Shown here: positions 44,999 through 56,599 of the stretch, piece after piece
How positions within the stretch are numbered: position 1 is the first letter of the stretch
How the letters are laid out: every line of letters starts with the position of its first letter
Origin: an uncultured Planctomycetales bacterium
Lineage (GTDB): Bacteria; Planctomycetota; Planctomycetia; Isosphaerales; Isosphaeraceae
Assembly (NCBI GenBank): GCA_903926465.1
Contig: CAIYJE010000177.1
Span: 1-56,616 of the forward strand
Direction of reading: 5' to 3'
DNA: 56,616 bases
Program-made: the position numbers and the translations under genes
The notes under the pieces: generated by a model
The model's input: the letters and a program-made list of their open reading frames with translations, nothing else
The model's database searches: none
Told to the model about the DNA's origin: nothing

Positions 44999-45988
44999 TC
45001 AATAATCGCTGGCGCTCACCACTTCTTGGCCGTTGCGGGTGCCAATGGCACGCCAGGTGGGCAGAGCGATGCTGGACTTCATGAACTTGACCGATCCGTC
45101 ACCCATGCAGACGTTCACGCCGCCGGGGTGCATGCTGTTGGCCACGGTCATGATGCGGCTGGGTGGGAACATGCACGACCGGCTGTTGGGTGGGCCGGAG
45201 TGCCAGTAGCTGGAGGTGGAGTGGTAGCCGTACACCCAGGGGGCACCCACCGACGAGACGCGCTGGAAGCTGAGGTTGGTGTAGTCGAACGAGCGGCACT
45301 GGTTCACGGCTTCATCGGGGGTGGCGGGGTAGGTCTGGGGCCAGAAGGTGTCAGACTTTTCGGTGGCTACGGCGTTGGAGAAGTCGCCCAGCACGTGTTC
45401 GGAGAAGGCGGCCGTGTTGCTGAGGCCGTCGGTCACGCTGGCGATGGTGATCAGTTCATTGGCAAAGAACAGGCCGTTGGGGGCAATGGCCAGGGTCTTG
45501 TTCACGCCTGCGGTATCACTGGCGCCGTACCACATGGCCACGCTGGTCCCTTCGTTGGACCGGTAGTTGGTGCCGGCCCAGCCAGTGGGAATCTTGCCGG
45601 CCGCGCCCGAGTCTGTTGGGCAGAGGAACGAGGAGATGGAGGTGGCGGTGACCGTGCTGTTTGAGGGGTCGGTCCAGCCGTAGTTGAAGTTGATGGCGTT
45701 CTGGAGCACGTTCTGATCCATGTACGGCAGCATCCGCGCCAGGTAAGAGAACGAGGTGGCGGTGGCGGCCGTCCGACCCAGCGGCATTGAACCAACCGAA
45801 TCGTGATAGCTATGAAGTGCCAGGCCAAGCTGCTTGAGGTTGTTGGTGCACTGGGCCCGGCGGGCGGCCTCGCGGGCCGACTGCACGGCCGGCAACAACA
45901 GCGAAACCAGGACACCGATGATCGAGATCACCACCAGCAACTCAATGAGGGTGAACCCGCGTGCTTGAGAACGTGAAGAGCGAATCAT
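44999..45988 (-). CDS. DUF1559 type II pseudopilin-like protein
   Basis: 329 residues from ATG 45988, with GGAGG five bases upstream. N-terminal prepilin-type cleavage site and helix [20 protein letters not shown], followed by the DUF1559 signature [30 protein letters not shown]. The C-terminus has the family motif [17 protein letters not shown]. These proteins are highly amplified in planctomycetes and probably form type II-secretion-like fibres or surface structures. It leads the lipoprotein gene. Confidence 0.95.
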   Translation of the reverse strand: MIRSSRSQARGFTLIELLVVISIIGVLVSLLLPAVQSAREAARRAQCTNNLKQLGLALHSYHDSVGSMPLGRTAATATSFSYLARMLPYMDQNVLQNAINFNYGWTDPSNSTVTATSISSFLCPTDSGAAGKIPTGWAGTNYRSNEGTSVAMWYGASDTAGVNKTLAIAPNGLFFANELITIASVTDGLSNTAAFSEHVLGDFSNAVATEKSDTFWPQTYPATPDEAVNQCRSFDYTNLSFQRVSSVGAPWVYGYHSTSSYWHSGPPNSRSCMFPPSRIMTVANSMHPGGVNVCMGDGSVKFMKSSIALPTWRAIGTRNGQEVVSASDY

Positions 45989-46317
45989 GTGAGCCTCCGA
46001 GCCGAAAGAAAACGGAAAGATGATCGAGAAGAAAGCAGGGACGATAGATTCCACGGCGCCAAAACGGAATGAAGGATAAGTCTGGCGGGTGGATTGCTGA
46101 GACTGGAAACCGGGCCCAGATCCAGAACCTGGGGCCGTACGCTGCCTGGTCCCCGCCACGCCCAAGACGTGACGTCTCGGGGCTGCGGCGGGAAGGAAAC
46201 GAAAAGCCGGCGCGGACTCTGAGCGGCAGCCACTCACCCAGGGGGCGAGAGGTGTCAGCAGGTCACCGTGAGCTGGGGAAGCCACGATGGCCAACGGTCT
46301 GGATCTTCAAACCCTGG
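45989..46317. other. upstream region of the DUF1559 gene
   Basis: 329 bases with the DUF1559 ribosome site at the left end. I see no confident promoter, terminator or repeat in the rest. Confidence 0.45.
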
Positions 46318-46425
46318 TCAGCCGAGGACGGTCATCCCCAGGCCCACGGTGGCGAGCGTGGAGAGAATCAGGGCCACGGTTGAAACCACAGCCAAGCGAT
46401 CACCCAGCGTATCAATCCACAGCAT
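46318..46425 (-). CDS. 35-residue membrane protein
   Basis: From ATG 46425, preceded by GGAGG eight bases upstream. Short front MLWIDTLGDRLA, then a single transmembrane helix (VVSTVALILSTLATVGLGMTVLG). The frame is open to 46506 but the ribosome site favours the short form. No relatives recognised. It lies upstream of the DUF1559 gene on the same strand. Confidence 0.5.
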   Translation of the reverse strand: MLWIDTLGDRLAVVSTVALILSTLATVGLGMTVLG

Positions 46426-46676
46426 TGGAACGTCCTCCAGAATCCGCACCAGCGGCTTGATTTGTGGCCGCTCGGTGCAAGGAATCGTTACGAAATACCC
46501 TGGCACTGGTGGTATGACGGTGGAGGCCCAACCTTCTTGAGCTGGTTTGTAATCTTTCGGATCTGCGGGTTGCCCGGGGTTCCAGCCTGAAGGCTGAACC
46601 CAGCAACCGGTTCTCGGAAAGAACTACGAACTCGGTGCGTCTTTTGTGACGCGCAAGGCGGGGCCACGCTGCCGAA

Positions 46677-47126
46677 TTAGGCCAGGGGGAATCGCGGAGG
46701 CTGCAGCAGAGGATCGGTGGCGGGCGAGGGGTATGCAGAACTGTCACTCACCTGGAGCGCGTCTGAACCCAGTTGGGGCGTGGGCAAGGCCGATTCGAAG
46801 TGGGCCCACTGGTCAACGTCGACCACCAAGATGGCGGTGGGGACGGGCGGCAGGCTCGAATTCGAGCCACCCGAGCAGCTTGGCCCAGAACAGGGCTGAG
46901 GCGTGCTGGGATCGTGCCTGAGCGGAAGAGCAGCCGGGCTCGAATCTGGCAGGGCGCCAGTTTCCGTGAGCCAGGTGAACGAGGCCGAGGTTGAAGCCGA
47001 CACCTGGTGCGAGCGGTGGTTACAGCCGGCCGACGACGAGGACGCACTGAGGCTCAGCAGCCCAAGGGCCGCCAGTACCGGACACAAGGCCCGGACCCAC
47101 CAGTGGTTTCCAAGTTCGTCTTGCAT
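46677..47126 (-). CDS. exported Ser/Pro-rich protein with CSGPSCSG motif
   Basis: 149 residues. Signal peptide to about residue 33 (ALCPVLAALGLLSLSASSSSAGC), then a low-complexity Ser/Pro/Thr region with the motif CSGPSCSG near residue 80, and a segment ILVVDVDQWAHFESALP. The paired-cysteine motif recalls small exported planctomycete proteins. No clear ribosome site; start uncertain. Confidence 0.55.
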   Translation of the reverse strand: MQDELGNHWWVRALCPVLAALGLLSLSASSSSAGCNHRSHQVSASTSASFTWLTETGALPDSSPAALPLRHDPSTPQPCSGPSCSGGSNSSLPPVPTAILVVDVDQWAHFESALPTPQLGSDALQVSDSSAYPSPATDPLLQPPRFPLA

Positions 47127-47395
47127 CTGGCTGAACGCCCCCTGCGCACAACACTCGTTTCAACCGTGGTTCCAGGGAAAACCGGTGCGTGACCGGAACT
47201 CGAACCCTGAAAGGTTGCAACCGATTTGCCTCACTACAACTAATAGCAGCAAATCCCCCGCAGGCAAGCCTGTTCCCTGGAAAACCTGAAAAGAATTTTT
47301 CCGCTCCTTGGCCCCACCCTGGACCGGGGTGGCCCGCCTTGGGACGTGACTCGGGGGTGAGCCGTCAGGGCGAGGGCCCCTGACTCGCACCGAAA

Positions 47396-47448
47396 CTGCC
47401 ATTTTGGCACCAGCTAACCCGACTTCAAATTCTGCCATTTTGGCACCA
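47396..47448 (+). promoter_or_regulatory. two upstream palindromic sites, probable activator-binding sites
   Basis: The 17-base sequence CTGCCATTTTGGCACCA occurs twice, at 47396-47412 and 47432-47448, 36 bases apart. Each contains the dyad TGCCA-TTT-TGGCA. They lie about 110-160 bases upstream of the sigma-54 promoter, the usual place for enhancer-binding-protein sites. The rest of 47127-47713 carries no called gene. Confidence 0.65.
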
Positions 47449-47557
47449 CGCTCCCAAATCATCGACCTGCTAACTTGGCAGCCACGCCCTAAATTTGGGG
47501 TCGTCTTTCCCAGAAAACCAGCCACTTCCTGGCGGATCCGGGGGTTGGCTTGGGGTT

Positions 47558-47574
47558 CTGGCACGAGCCTTGCT
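47558..47574 (+). promoter_or_regulatory. sigma-54 promoter for hsp20
   Basis: CTGGCACGAGCCTTGCT fits the sigma-54 consensus YTGGCACGRNNNTTGCW at every defined position, with the -24 GG and -12 GC correctly spaced. Transcription would start near 47585, giving a leader of about 130 bases to the hsp20 ATG. No sigma-70-type promoter is evident nearer the gene. Confidence 0.75.
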
Positions 47575-47713
47575 CTGGTTTCCATTCCAGACGCGAAGCC
47601 CGCCCGGACGGCCGGGGTGGGATCGAAGGGTGAGAACGTGTGGTTCTCACTGAAAGCGAGGTGTGGGGTGGGTGAAAGCAAGCTTGAATTCATCCAGATG
47701 AAAGGTGATTCAC

Positions 47714-48160
47714 ATGCCAGTTGTTGAACGTTGGGATCCGTTCCGTGACGCGGTGAGTCTGAGTGATGCCTTCAACACGCTGGTGCGTGAGAGCGTGGTC
47801 CGGCCCACCGCCGGCGCGGGTACCGCACCCGGGGTGGTCTCACTGCCTCTGGACGTGGTGGAGACCGAGAACGAGTATGTGGTGAAGGCTTCGCTGCCGG
47901 GCGTGCCGCCCGACGCCGTGCAGATCACGGTGCATAACGACACCGTGAATATCCGCGCGGAGACCAAGGCCGACGCCGAGAAGAAGGGGGAGACCTGGCA
48001 TCTCCGTGAACGCCGCCAGGGGGTTTATCAGCGGGCATTCTCGCTGGCCACACCCATCAATGCCGATCTTGCCAAGGCCGAGTTCCAGCACGGCGTGCTC
48101 ACCCTGACCTTGCCCAAGGCCGAGACCGCCAAGCCCCGCCAGATCAAGGTGACGGGCTAA
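47714..48160 (+). CDS. small heat-shock protein (Hsp20/alpha-crystallin)
   Basis: 148 residues from ATG 47714, with AAAGGTG nine bases upstream. Short N-terminal arm (MPVVERWDPFRDAVSL), alpha-crystallin domain at about 45-135 (PLDVVETENEYVVKASLPGV, GETWHLRERRQGVYQRAFSL, FQHGVLTLTLPKAE) and a terminal RQIKV tail (IxV-type anchor). It holds unfolded proteins in the cytosol without ATP. Regulation appears to be by sigma-54 with a dedicated activator, inferred from the upstream sites. Confidence 0.93.
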   Translation: MPVVERWDPFRDAVSLSDAFNTLVRESVVRPTAGAGTAPGVVSLPLDVVETENEYVVKASLPGVPPDAVQITVHNDTVNIRAETKADAEKKGETWHLRERRQGVYQRAFSLATPINADLAKAEFQHGVLTLTLPKAETAKPRQIKVTG

Positions 48161-48168
48161 ACGGATTT

Positions 48169-48235
48169 CGGGATGGACGGGATGGACGGGATGGACGGGA
48201 TGGACGGTTTATACCTGTCCATCCCGTCCATTTTC
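48169..48235 (+). terminator. hsp20 terminator built from a 10-bp tandem repeat
   Basis: GGGATGGACG repeats about four times from 48169 to 48207. The last 15 bases (48191-48205) pair perfectly with 48217-48231 across an 11-base loop, and TTTT follows. Slippage in the left arm would not break the hairpin. It lies just outside the converging SNF2 gene. Confidence 0.88.
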
Positions 48236-48251
48236 TTGATTCCCGCTTTGA

Positions 48252-51200
48252 TTATGACAGCAAGAACGCCAGGTCGTCTTTGGTCAGGGTCTGGATGATC
48301 CGGTTGTCAGCGTTAAGGATGGCGTCGGCGAGGTCGCGCTTCTTTTGCTGGAGGTCGAGGATCTTCTGCTCCACCGTGTCACGGGCAATCAAGCGGTAGG
48401 CAAACACGGTGCGGGTCTGGCCAATTCGGTGCGACCGGTCGATGGCCTGCGCTTCCACGGCCGGGTTCCACCAGGGGTCGAGCAGGTAAACGTACTCGGC
48501 CGAGGTCAGGTTCAGGCCCAAGCCACCCGCCTTGAGGCTGATCAGGAACACCCGGCAATCGGGATCGGTCTGGAACCGATCGACCCGCTCCTGGCGGTCT
48601 CTGGTTTTGCCATCGAGGTATTCATACACAATCTTTTCTTCATCAAGCCGCTTGCGGACGATGGAGAGGAAGCTGGTGAACTGGCTGAAGATGAGCACCT
48701 TGTGCCCTTCGTCGACAATCTCGGAGATCTGGGGCAAGAGCATCTCAAGCTTGGTTGAGGGCTCGCCGGTTTTTTGCTTGTCGATCAGGCCGGGGTGGCA
48801 GGCCGCCTGGCGGAGCCGCAACAGGGCTTCCAGAACCTCGATCTTGCTGTTCTTGAGTTCGCTGTCGTCTTTGCGAAGCAGGGTGGTGCGGTAGTGGGAC
48901 AGCAGGTCGTCGTACAGTTTGCGCTGGGGGGGTTCCATATCGCAGTACAGGGTCTGCTCGATCTTGTCGGGCAGGTCCTTGACCACTTGCTGCTTGGTGC
49001 GGCGGAGGATGAACGGGCGGAGGGCGCGGGCCAGGACCCCGCGGGCCTGTTCGTCTTGCCCGCTGTTGCTGGTGGCTGCGCGTTTGAACACCGTGGCCGT
49101 GCCCAGCATCCCCGGGTTCAAGAACTCAAAAATGCTCCAGAGTTCGCCCAGGTGGTTTTCAATGGGGGTACCGCTCATGGCCAGGCGGTGCCTGGATTGG
49201 AGCAACCGGGCCGCCTTGGCGCTCTGGCTATCGGAGTTCTTGATCGCCTGGGCCTCGTCGAGGATCGCCCAGTCGAATTCGATGTTGCACAGTTCGGCAA
49301 TATCGGAGCGCAAGGTGCCGTAGGTGGTGACAATCAGGTCATACCGGCCGAAATCTTCACGGAGCGCATGGCGACCGGTGCCGGTGTAGTCCAGCACCCG
49401 CAGCCGGGGCGTGAACTTGGCGGCTTCCTGGATCCAGTTGAAAACCAGGGAGCGGGGGACCACGATCAGGCTGGGCCCCTTGAGCTGGCGTTTGAACCGC
49501 ATTCGCTGGAGGAAGGCCAGCACTTGCACGGTTTTACCCAAACCCATGTCGTCGGCCAGAATGCCACCGAAGCCGAACTTGCGGAGGTATTCCAGCCATC
49601 CCAGCCCTTCCTGTTGATAGGGGCGCAGTTCCCCCTGGAAGCCGGGCGGGGGTTCGGTGGCGGTCACCCCTTCAAAGGCGTGCAGTTCCTGACGCACCTT
49701 GGCGAAGCCGGCATCCACCTTGCACTCAGGCTGGTTGGCCAGCAGCGAATCGAGCAGGCCGGCCTGGCTCTTGCTGAACCGGAGCGAGCCTTCGTCGGTG
49801 GCGGTACCCAGGTCGGCCAGCAGGCCGTACTGGCGGATCCAGTCTTGGGGCAGCATGCCGATCGAGCCGTCATTCAGGCTGATCATCATGTCGCCCCGGC
49901 GGGCCGCTTCGAGCAGTTCGGGCAGCGGAATTTCCTGGGAGCCGAACTGGACCCGGCCATCGAGTTCGAACCAGTCCATGTTGCTGGTGACGGCCAGCTT
50001 GAAGTCTGAGGCCGGTCGGTACAGGGTCCCTTCGGCTTCCACCCGCCAGCCGTCGCCCACCAGTTCGCGGGTGGCGGTAATGACCTTCTTGGGTGAGATT
50101 TCGAGCGTGCCGGGATCGAAGCGGTAATCGTCGATCGGTCGGAAGCTGAGTTCGGCCAAGCGTTCGAGGGCGCGGGCTTCGGCGCGCAGGTCGCGGCGAA
50201 TCACCCGGCGGCGCCCCGATTGCACGGCCATGCGGACGGCCGGGAATGAGGCCACCCGGGCACCGTCGTAATCAAACTCAACCTCGGCGATGAGCAGGTC
50301 GGTGCCACGGGTCTGCATCGGTGCCCGCACCGTGAGGCAGGGGACCGGGGGCAGGTCCACTTCCTCCAGTTCCAGCCCTTCCACCAGCTCGGCCGCCGGT
50401 ACGCGGGATTCGCCCAGGATGCGCCCGAGCATGGTGTCTTGCTGAGACTCGGGCAGCGACATTTCCTTCTCGTGCCTGAGCCTTGCCATCCACAGGAACA
50501 CGCCGCCGTCATCAAACCGGGCCGCCCGGCCAATCCCCTGGATGACCAGGCCTGGAAAGAGCACCTGCGGTTCGGCCAGATCCATCCGATCTTCTTCGCG
50601 TCTGAGCGCACCTCGCCAGGTCCAGCGCCTGGCGGCGGGATCGGCCAGCTTGACGTCGATGATGAACCGCCAGGGGCGGGCGTCGTCCCACCGCAGCGGC
50701 GGTGGGTTGGCCTCATCGGCGGTCCGTCTGAGCCGGCAGCGTCCGGTCTTGCAGAGCTTTTCCACCAGTGACGCCTGAACCTCGGGGCGCAGCACGAACC
50801 GCTTGGGGTACGGCAGAATGCCCCCGGTGGTGCGGGGATCCACGCCGGGCGTGGCGCCTGGGCGTGGGGCCGGCGGCGCGGGCCGGGCGGAAGAGATGGG
50901 CGCAGACCTGGGGGCGTTGGAATCGTAATCGATCCGCCCTTCGTCGAGCTGGGCCAGCAAGATCCAGTCTTCCGGCTCGTACTGGTTGCCTTCCAGCGCG
51001 GCGCTGGGGAGTCGCCGCTTCTTGGGCTGAGGCTTCCCCTTGATCCGTTCCGTGGGCAAACGTCGGGGTGCGCGCCTGGCGAGGGTGACCACCACGCTGT
51101 TCTGGGCCAGAGTTTCGGCCGCATCAATCACGTAGAGTAATGTGGGGTAGGGGGCGGGAACCGGCTTGGGGCGGGGCTCAATCCGTTCGCCGCGTGGCTT

Positions 51201-52235
51201 GGGCTTGAGGCCGCGGGTCCGGTCCAGGCGATCACGATCTCGGTCGGCGCGACCGGGTCCGGCCGGGCGTCTGGGTCCGGCCGGGCCGGCCCCTGGCCCA
51301 GAACCGACCATGCCACCGCCGCCATAGCCGGGTCCATAGCCGCCGTAACCCGGGCCATAACCACCGTTGCCCGCGCCAGGGCCACGGGCATTGCCGTTGG
51401 CCGGCCCGGGACCGTAACCGGCGGCCGGTGTGGAATGATATCCCCCGGGCCCCTGCGCGGTAGGACCGGCGGGCGGCCTGGGCATGTAGGACTGGGGACC
51501 CAGCCCCGAGGGGGGCTGCTGGCCATAGGGGGTGCGTCGATCTCGAGGGGCAGCGCCGCTGGGCCCAGGCCGGGACGCACGTGGCGGTGGATAGCGGCCG
51601 GGCGGCTGGGGCTGAGGGCCGCGTGACGGACCGGCTGGCCCGCGTGGCCGCGTGGGATAAGCGGGCCGAGGAAGCTCGGAGGAATAATCCGGTCGGTCCA
51701 GGCTCGAGGGATCACCGGGTGACGGGGGCAAGCCGTTGCGGCCACCAATCAAGGGCCAGCGTGAATCCTGGGAAGGCAGAGGCCGGGGCTGGTCATAGCC
51801 GCCGAGCGGGTCGGAATTCCGATCGGGCCCCGGGCCGGACCGGATCGGGCCCGGGTCCTCATCATAGCCGCCCGGTTCTTCACCAGGCCGGTCGGAATTG
51901 GCGGCCAGGTAGGCGCGCACATCCGGCACGTACCGTAACGGCCGCACCGGCGCCGCATGCAGCAAGATTCGCGCATCGGCGGCCAAAATGGTCGCCCAGA
52001 TATGCTTGCAAGGCTCACCGCTGGGGCCGAAATACAGGCAGGTGCACGAGCTGTACAGCCGGCCGTTGCGCACCCGCAACCGAACCTTGTACGTCTCTGT
52101 GCCCCGGACCTTGGCCACCACCACTTCTCCCGGCTTGGCCGAGGTAATGGAGACCTTCCCCTTGGAAAAATAGAGCTGGCCGCGGGCGCGGACCCCCTCT
52201 GTAAACTGGCGCGAGACCTTCTGGGCGATCCCCAT
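48252..52235 (-). CDS. SWIM-domain SNF2/Swi2 helicase
   Basis: 1327 residues. N-terminal SWIM zinc finger at about 60-75 (SSCTCLYFGPSGEPCKHIWA). Residues about 120-360 are a Pro/Gly/Arg-rich low-complexity linker with many YGP/GGY repeats. A bacterial SNF2-associated domain follows (about 450-860), then the ATPase: ILADDMGLGKTVQVLAF near 898, DEAQAIKNSDS near 993, and a C-terminal helicase half with SLKAGGLGLNLT and DPWWNPAVEAQAIDRSHRIGQ. DNA translocase of the RapA/SNF2 superfamily, perhaps in transcription or repair. Family usually lacks so long a linker. Confidence 0.92.
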   Translation of the reverse strand: MGIAQKVSRQFTEGVRARGQLYFSKGKVSITSAKPGEVVVAKVRGTETYKVRLRVRNGRLYSSCTCLYFGPSGEPCKHIWATILAADARILLHAAPVRPLRYVPDVRAYLAANSDRPGEEPGGYDEDPGPIRSGPGPDRNSDPLGGYDQPRPLPSQDSRWPLIGGRNGLPPSPGDPSSLDRPDYSSELPRPAYPTRPRGPAGPSRGPQPQPPGRYPPPRASRPGPSGAAPRDRRTPYGQQPPSGLGPQSYMPRPPAGPTAQGPGGYHSTPAAGYGPGPANGNARGPGAGNGGYGPGYGGYGPGYGGGGMVGSGPGAGPAGPRRPAGPGRADRDRDRLDRTRGLKPKPRGERIEPRPKPVPAPYPTLLYVIDAAETLAQNSVVVTLARRAPRRLPTERIKGKPQPKKRRLPSAALEGNQYEPEDWILLAQLDEGRIDYDSNAPRSAPISSARPAPPAPRPGATPGVDPRTTGGILPYPKRFVLRPEVQASLVEKLCKTGRCRLRRTADEANPPPLRWDDARPWRFIIDVKLADPAARRWTWRGALRREEDRMDLAEPQVLFPGLVIQGIGRAARFDDGGVFLWMARLRHEKEMSLPESQQDTMLGRILGESRVPAAELVEGLELEEVDLPPVPCLTVRAPMQTRGTDLLIAEVEFDYDGARVASFPAVRMAVQSGRRRVIRRDLRAEARALERLAELSFRPIDDYRFDPGTLEISPKKVITATRELVGDGWRVEAEGTLYRPASDFKLAVTSNMDWFELDGRVQFGSQEIPLPELLEAARRGDMMISLNDGSIGMLPQDWIRQYGLLADLGTATDEGSLRFSKSQAGLLDSLLANQPECKVDAGFAKVRQELHAFEGVTATEPPPGFQGELRPYQQEGLGWLEYLRKFGFGGILADDMGLGKTVQVLAFLQRMRFKRQLKGPSLIVVPRSLVFNWIQEAAKFTPRLRVLDYTGTGRHALREDFGRYDLIVTTYGTLRSDIAELCNIEFDWAILDEAQAIKNSDSQSAKAARLLQSRHRLAMSGTPIENHLGELWSIFEFLNPGMLGTATVFKRAATSNSGQDEQARGVLARALRPFILRRTKQQVVKDLPDKIEQTLYCDMEPPQRKLYDDLLSHYRTTLLRKDDSELKNSKIEVLEALLRLRQAACHPGLIDKQKTGEPSTKLEMLLPQISEIVDEGHKVLIFSQFTSFLSIVRKRLDEEKIVYEYLDGKTRDRQERVDRFQTDPDCRVFLISLKAGGLGLNLTSAEYVYLLDPWWNPAVEAQAIDRSHRIGQTRTVFAYRLIARDTVEQKILDLQQKKRDLADAILNADNRIIQTLTKDDLAFLLS

Positions 52236-53318
52236 TATGCCTTCTCACTGGACCGGGCAAGGCTACGGTCAGTCTTCAAGGACCAACACCGCTTCTCGCC
52301 GCTATTCGGAGCGATCAAAAGAATTAGCAACTGAAACTCATCTTGATATCAGCACAGATAGAAAATTGAATCTGAAAATGAACGCAAACTCGGCCGAAGA
52401 TCGGTGGGTTACCCGTCTGGGCCAAACGCTTGGTCTGATCTACCTTGAGACTACCGGTTTCCTCACGCGGACATCTGCCTGGTTGAGTCGTGCCTGGAGA
52501 TCTTCCTGAGCGCCCAACCCTGTGGTTTGGTGCGGTTTGGAGCACCTTGAGGTTCTGGTTCCGGCCGTCTCGATCATGTACGAGAAGCGCCAGAACAAGA
52601 GACGCATCCAGCTTCTGATCGGGGGTCCTGAAATATGCTTGAGAAACTCAGGTCACTAACGCCTGACCCACGCCTGGCCAGGCGGAATATCCGTGAATCA
52701 ATATGAGAGAGCCAACAGAAACGGCTGGAGGCCAAGATTCCTTGAAAAAACATCGGAAATCTGGCAGAGCCAAACCGCACGAAAAAGAGCCATCGCGGGC
52801 ATCTCCCGCCCGATACCGAACGCTTCTCAAGGGGATCTCAGATCCGAAGCCGTTCGCTTACACGGTCACATGAGTGCCTTGCGAGGCAGGCCTGTCAGAA
52901 GAACCAGGTGGCTTCCTGAACCGGGGCGGGGTGAACCTCCGGCCGATTCACTGACTATCACTATAACGGAGATTGCCCGGAAACGGAACCAGATTCTCAC
53001 AAATCGACCCAGATTCCCCCCACACCGCGTCTGACTCTCATTGGAATCGGACTCAAGCCCAGGCAATTTTCCCAGGCCGGCAGCCCTGCGGACCAACACA
53101 CTCAAGAGACACCGAATTCCTGGTCCCGCCTGGCGCCAACGCCGACCGGAGCTTGCCCATTGCGGGCCAGAAACCACCAACGGATGGCTGGGACGCTTCC
53201 TCAGCCAACGGCTCTTGGCAGCAGCCCAAAGCGATTCCCTTCCTGACGCGGTGGGTTGGTGGCCGGCAGGGCCGCGCGGCTTGCAGCGGCGCGGCCCTGC
53301 CGATTTGATCCACCAAGT
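52236..53318. other. 1.1-kb region without a called gene
   Basis: Between the SNF2 start (which needs a promoter here) and the 3' end of gyrB. Frames up to about 110 codons exist on both strands, but none has a ribosome site and domain pattern together. No tRNA, known repeat or convincing promoter seen. It may hold decayed genes. Confidence 0.5.
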
Positions 53319-55850
<2,532 letters not shown>

Positions 55851-55934
55851 TCAGGAGCAAATCCAAAGAAATCCAGGTTGGGGGCCAATCCCGTCCATTC
55901 TCCCCAACGAAATCTGTTGCGTCTGTCAGTCAGT

Positions 55935-55970
55935 GAAAAAGAGCCAGTCAGCGCCTGCCTGGCTTTTTTG
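55935..55970 (-). terminator. terminator overlapping the end of dciA
   Basis: AGCCAG (55942-55947) pairs with CTGGCT (55959-55964), with A5 on one side and T6 on the other, so it could work on both strands. The loop contains the dciA stop codon. It would uncouple dciA from gyrB. Confidence 0.7.
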
Positions 55971-56391
55971 AGCCTGGTAAGGGGCCTTGGGGGGGCCTGG
56001 CAGCGGGAGTTGGCGATGGCGGTTGAGATGTGGGGGGCTCATGGGCGGGCAAGGGGGCCTGGATCTTGCCAATCCGGAACCGCAGGTCCTGAAGCTTGAC
56101 CCCGGGCAACTTGCTCCGCATCGCCTCTAGCAATTCCAGTTTCCGAAAGGCCGCCAGATCCTGGAGCAGGGTGGGGTGGGCTACGGTCACGGTCAGAACA
56201 CCATGCCGCAGGCCGGCAAGCTGAGTCTGGGTGGCACCCACCGCACCAATGACCTCTTCCCAGGCCGTTTCCAGCTCGGTTGCAGCCCTGATCTGGCTGA
56301 GACCGCGAGCCGCAAACAACTCACCCAGCAAGTCTCCCAGTGCGCGCGGGCCCCGCCCCTGGTCTTGCCTGCCTCCCTGGTATCTGCTCAT
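55948..56391 (-). CDS. dciA: DciA-like (DUF721) protein
   Basis: 147 residues from ATG 56391, with AAGGAAG eight bases upstream; ATG 56415 is in frame but coincides with the predicted transcript start. DUF721 pattern: RALGDLLGELFAARGLSQIRAATELETAWEEVIG, LAGLRHGVLTVTVAHPTLLQDLAAFRKLELLEAMRSKLPG. DciA is the ancestral loader/partner of DnaB helicase and commonly neighbours gyrB or recF. The last 40 residues are a Pro-rich basic tail. Confidence 0.85.
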   Translation of the reverse strand: MSRYQGGRQDQGRGPRALGDLLGELFAARGLSQIRAATELETAWEEVIGAVGATQTQLAGLRHGVLTVTVAHPTLLQDLAAFRKLELLEAMRSKLPGVKLQDLRFRIGKIQAPLPAHEPPTSQPPSPTPAARPPQGPLPGSKKPGRR

Positions 56392-56421
56392 AGGCTTGGC
56401 TTCCTTACGAAACATCTTGAC

Positions 56422-56450
56422 ATTATATGGATTTACAGCCGATCCAGCAA
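56422..56450 (-). promoter_or_regulatory. dciA promoter
   Basis: On the minus strand TTGCTG (56445-56450), a 17-base spacer, and a perfect TATAAT (56422-56427). The transcript would start near 56415, giving about 24 bases of leader that includes the AAGGAAG ribosome site of ATG 56391. Confidence 0.65.
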
Positions 56451-56599
56451 CCCGGAACATGGGCCCGGCCACCGCGGGGGTGCAAGTACACTAATGCGCC
56501 TCCCGCAGGCCTCCCAAATTCGTCAATAGCGGTATCTGATCGGTTTTGCTATTTTGCTTGGGCATCTAGGTAGTTTACGCCGGTCAAGGAAGACCCACC

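Noticed and set aside
47160-47693. Minus-strand frame of 177 codons upstream of hsp20
   Set aside because: It runs through the sigma-54 promoter and palindromes, has no domain, and no ribosome site.
48169-48207. 10-bp tandem repeat as a minisatellite or origin-type iteron
   Set aside because: Its last unit pairs perfectly with downstream sequence followed by T residues, so termination explains it better.
48774-50009. Open frame of 411 codons opposite the SNF2 gene
   Set aside because: Antisense to the SNF2 ATPase domain; no domain or ribosome site of its own.
52693-53034. Possible 113-residue gene in the gap beside gyrB
   Set aside because: No ribosome site, no recognisable pattern, and composition like random translated intergenic DNA.
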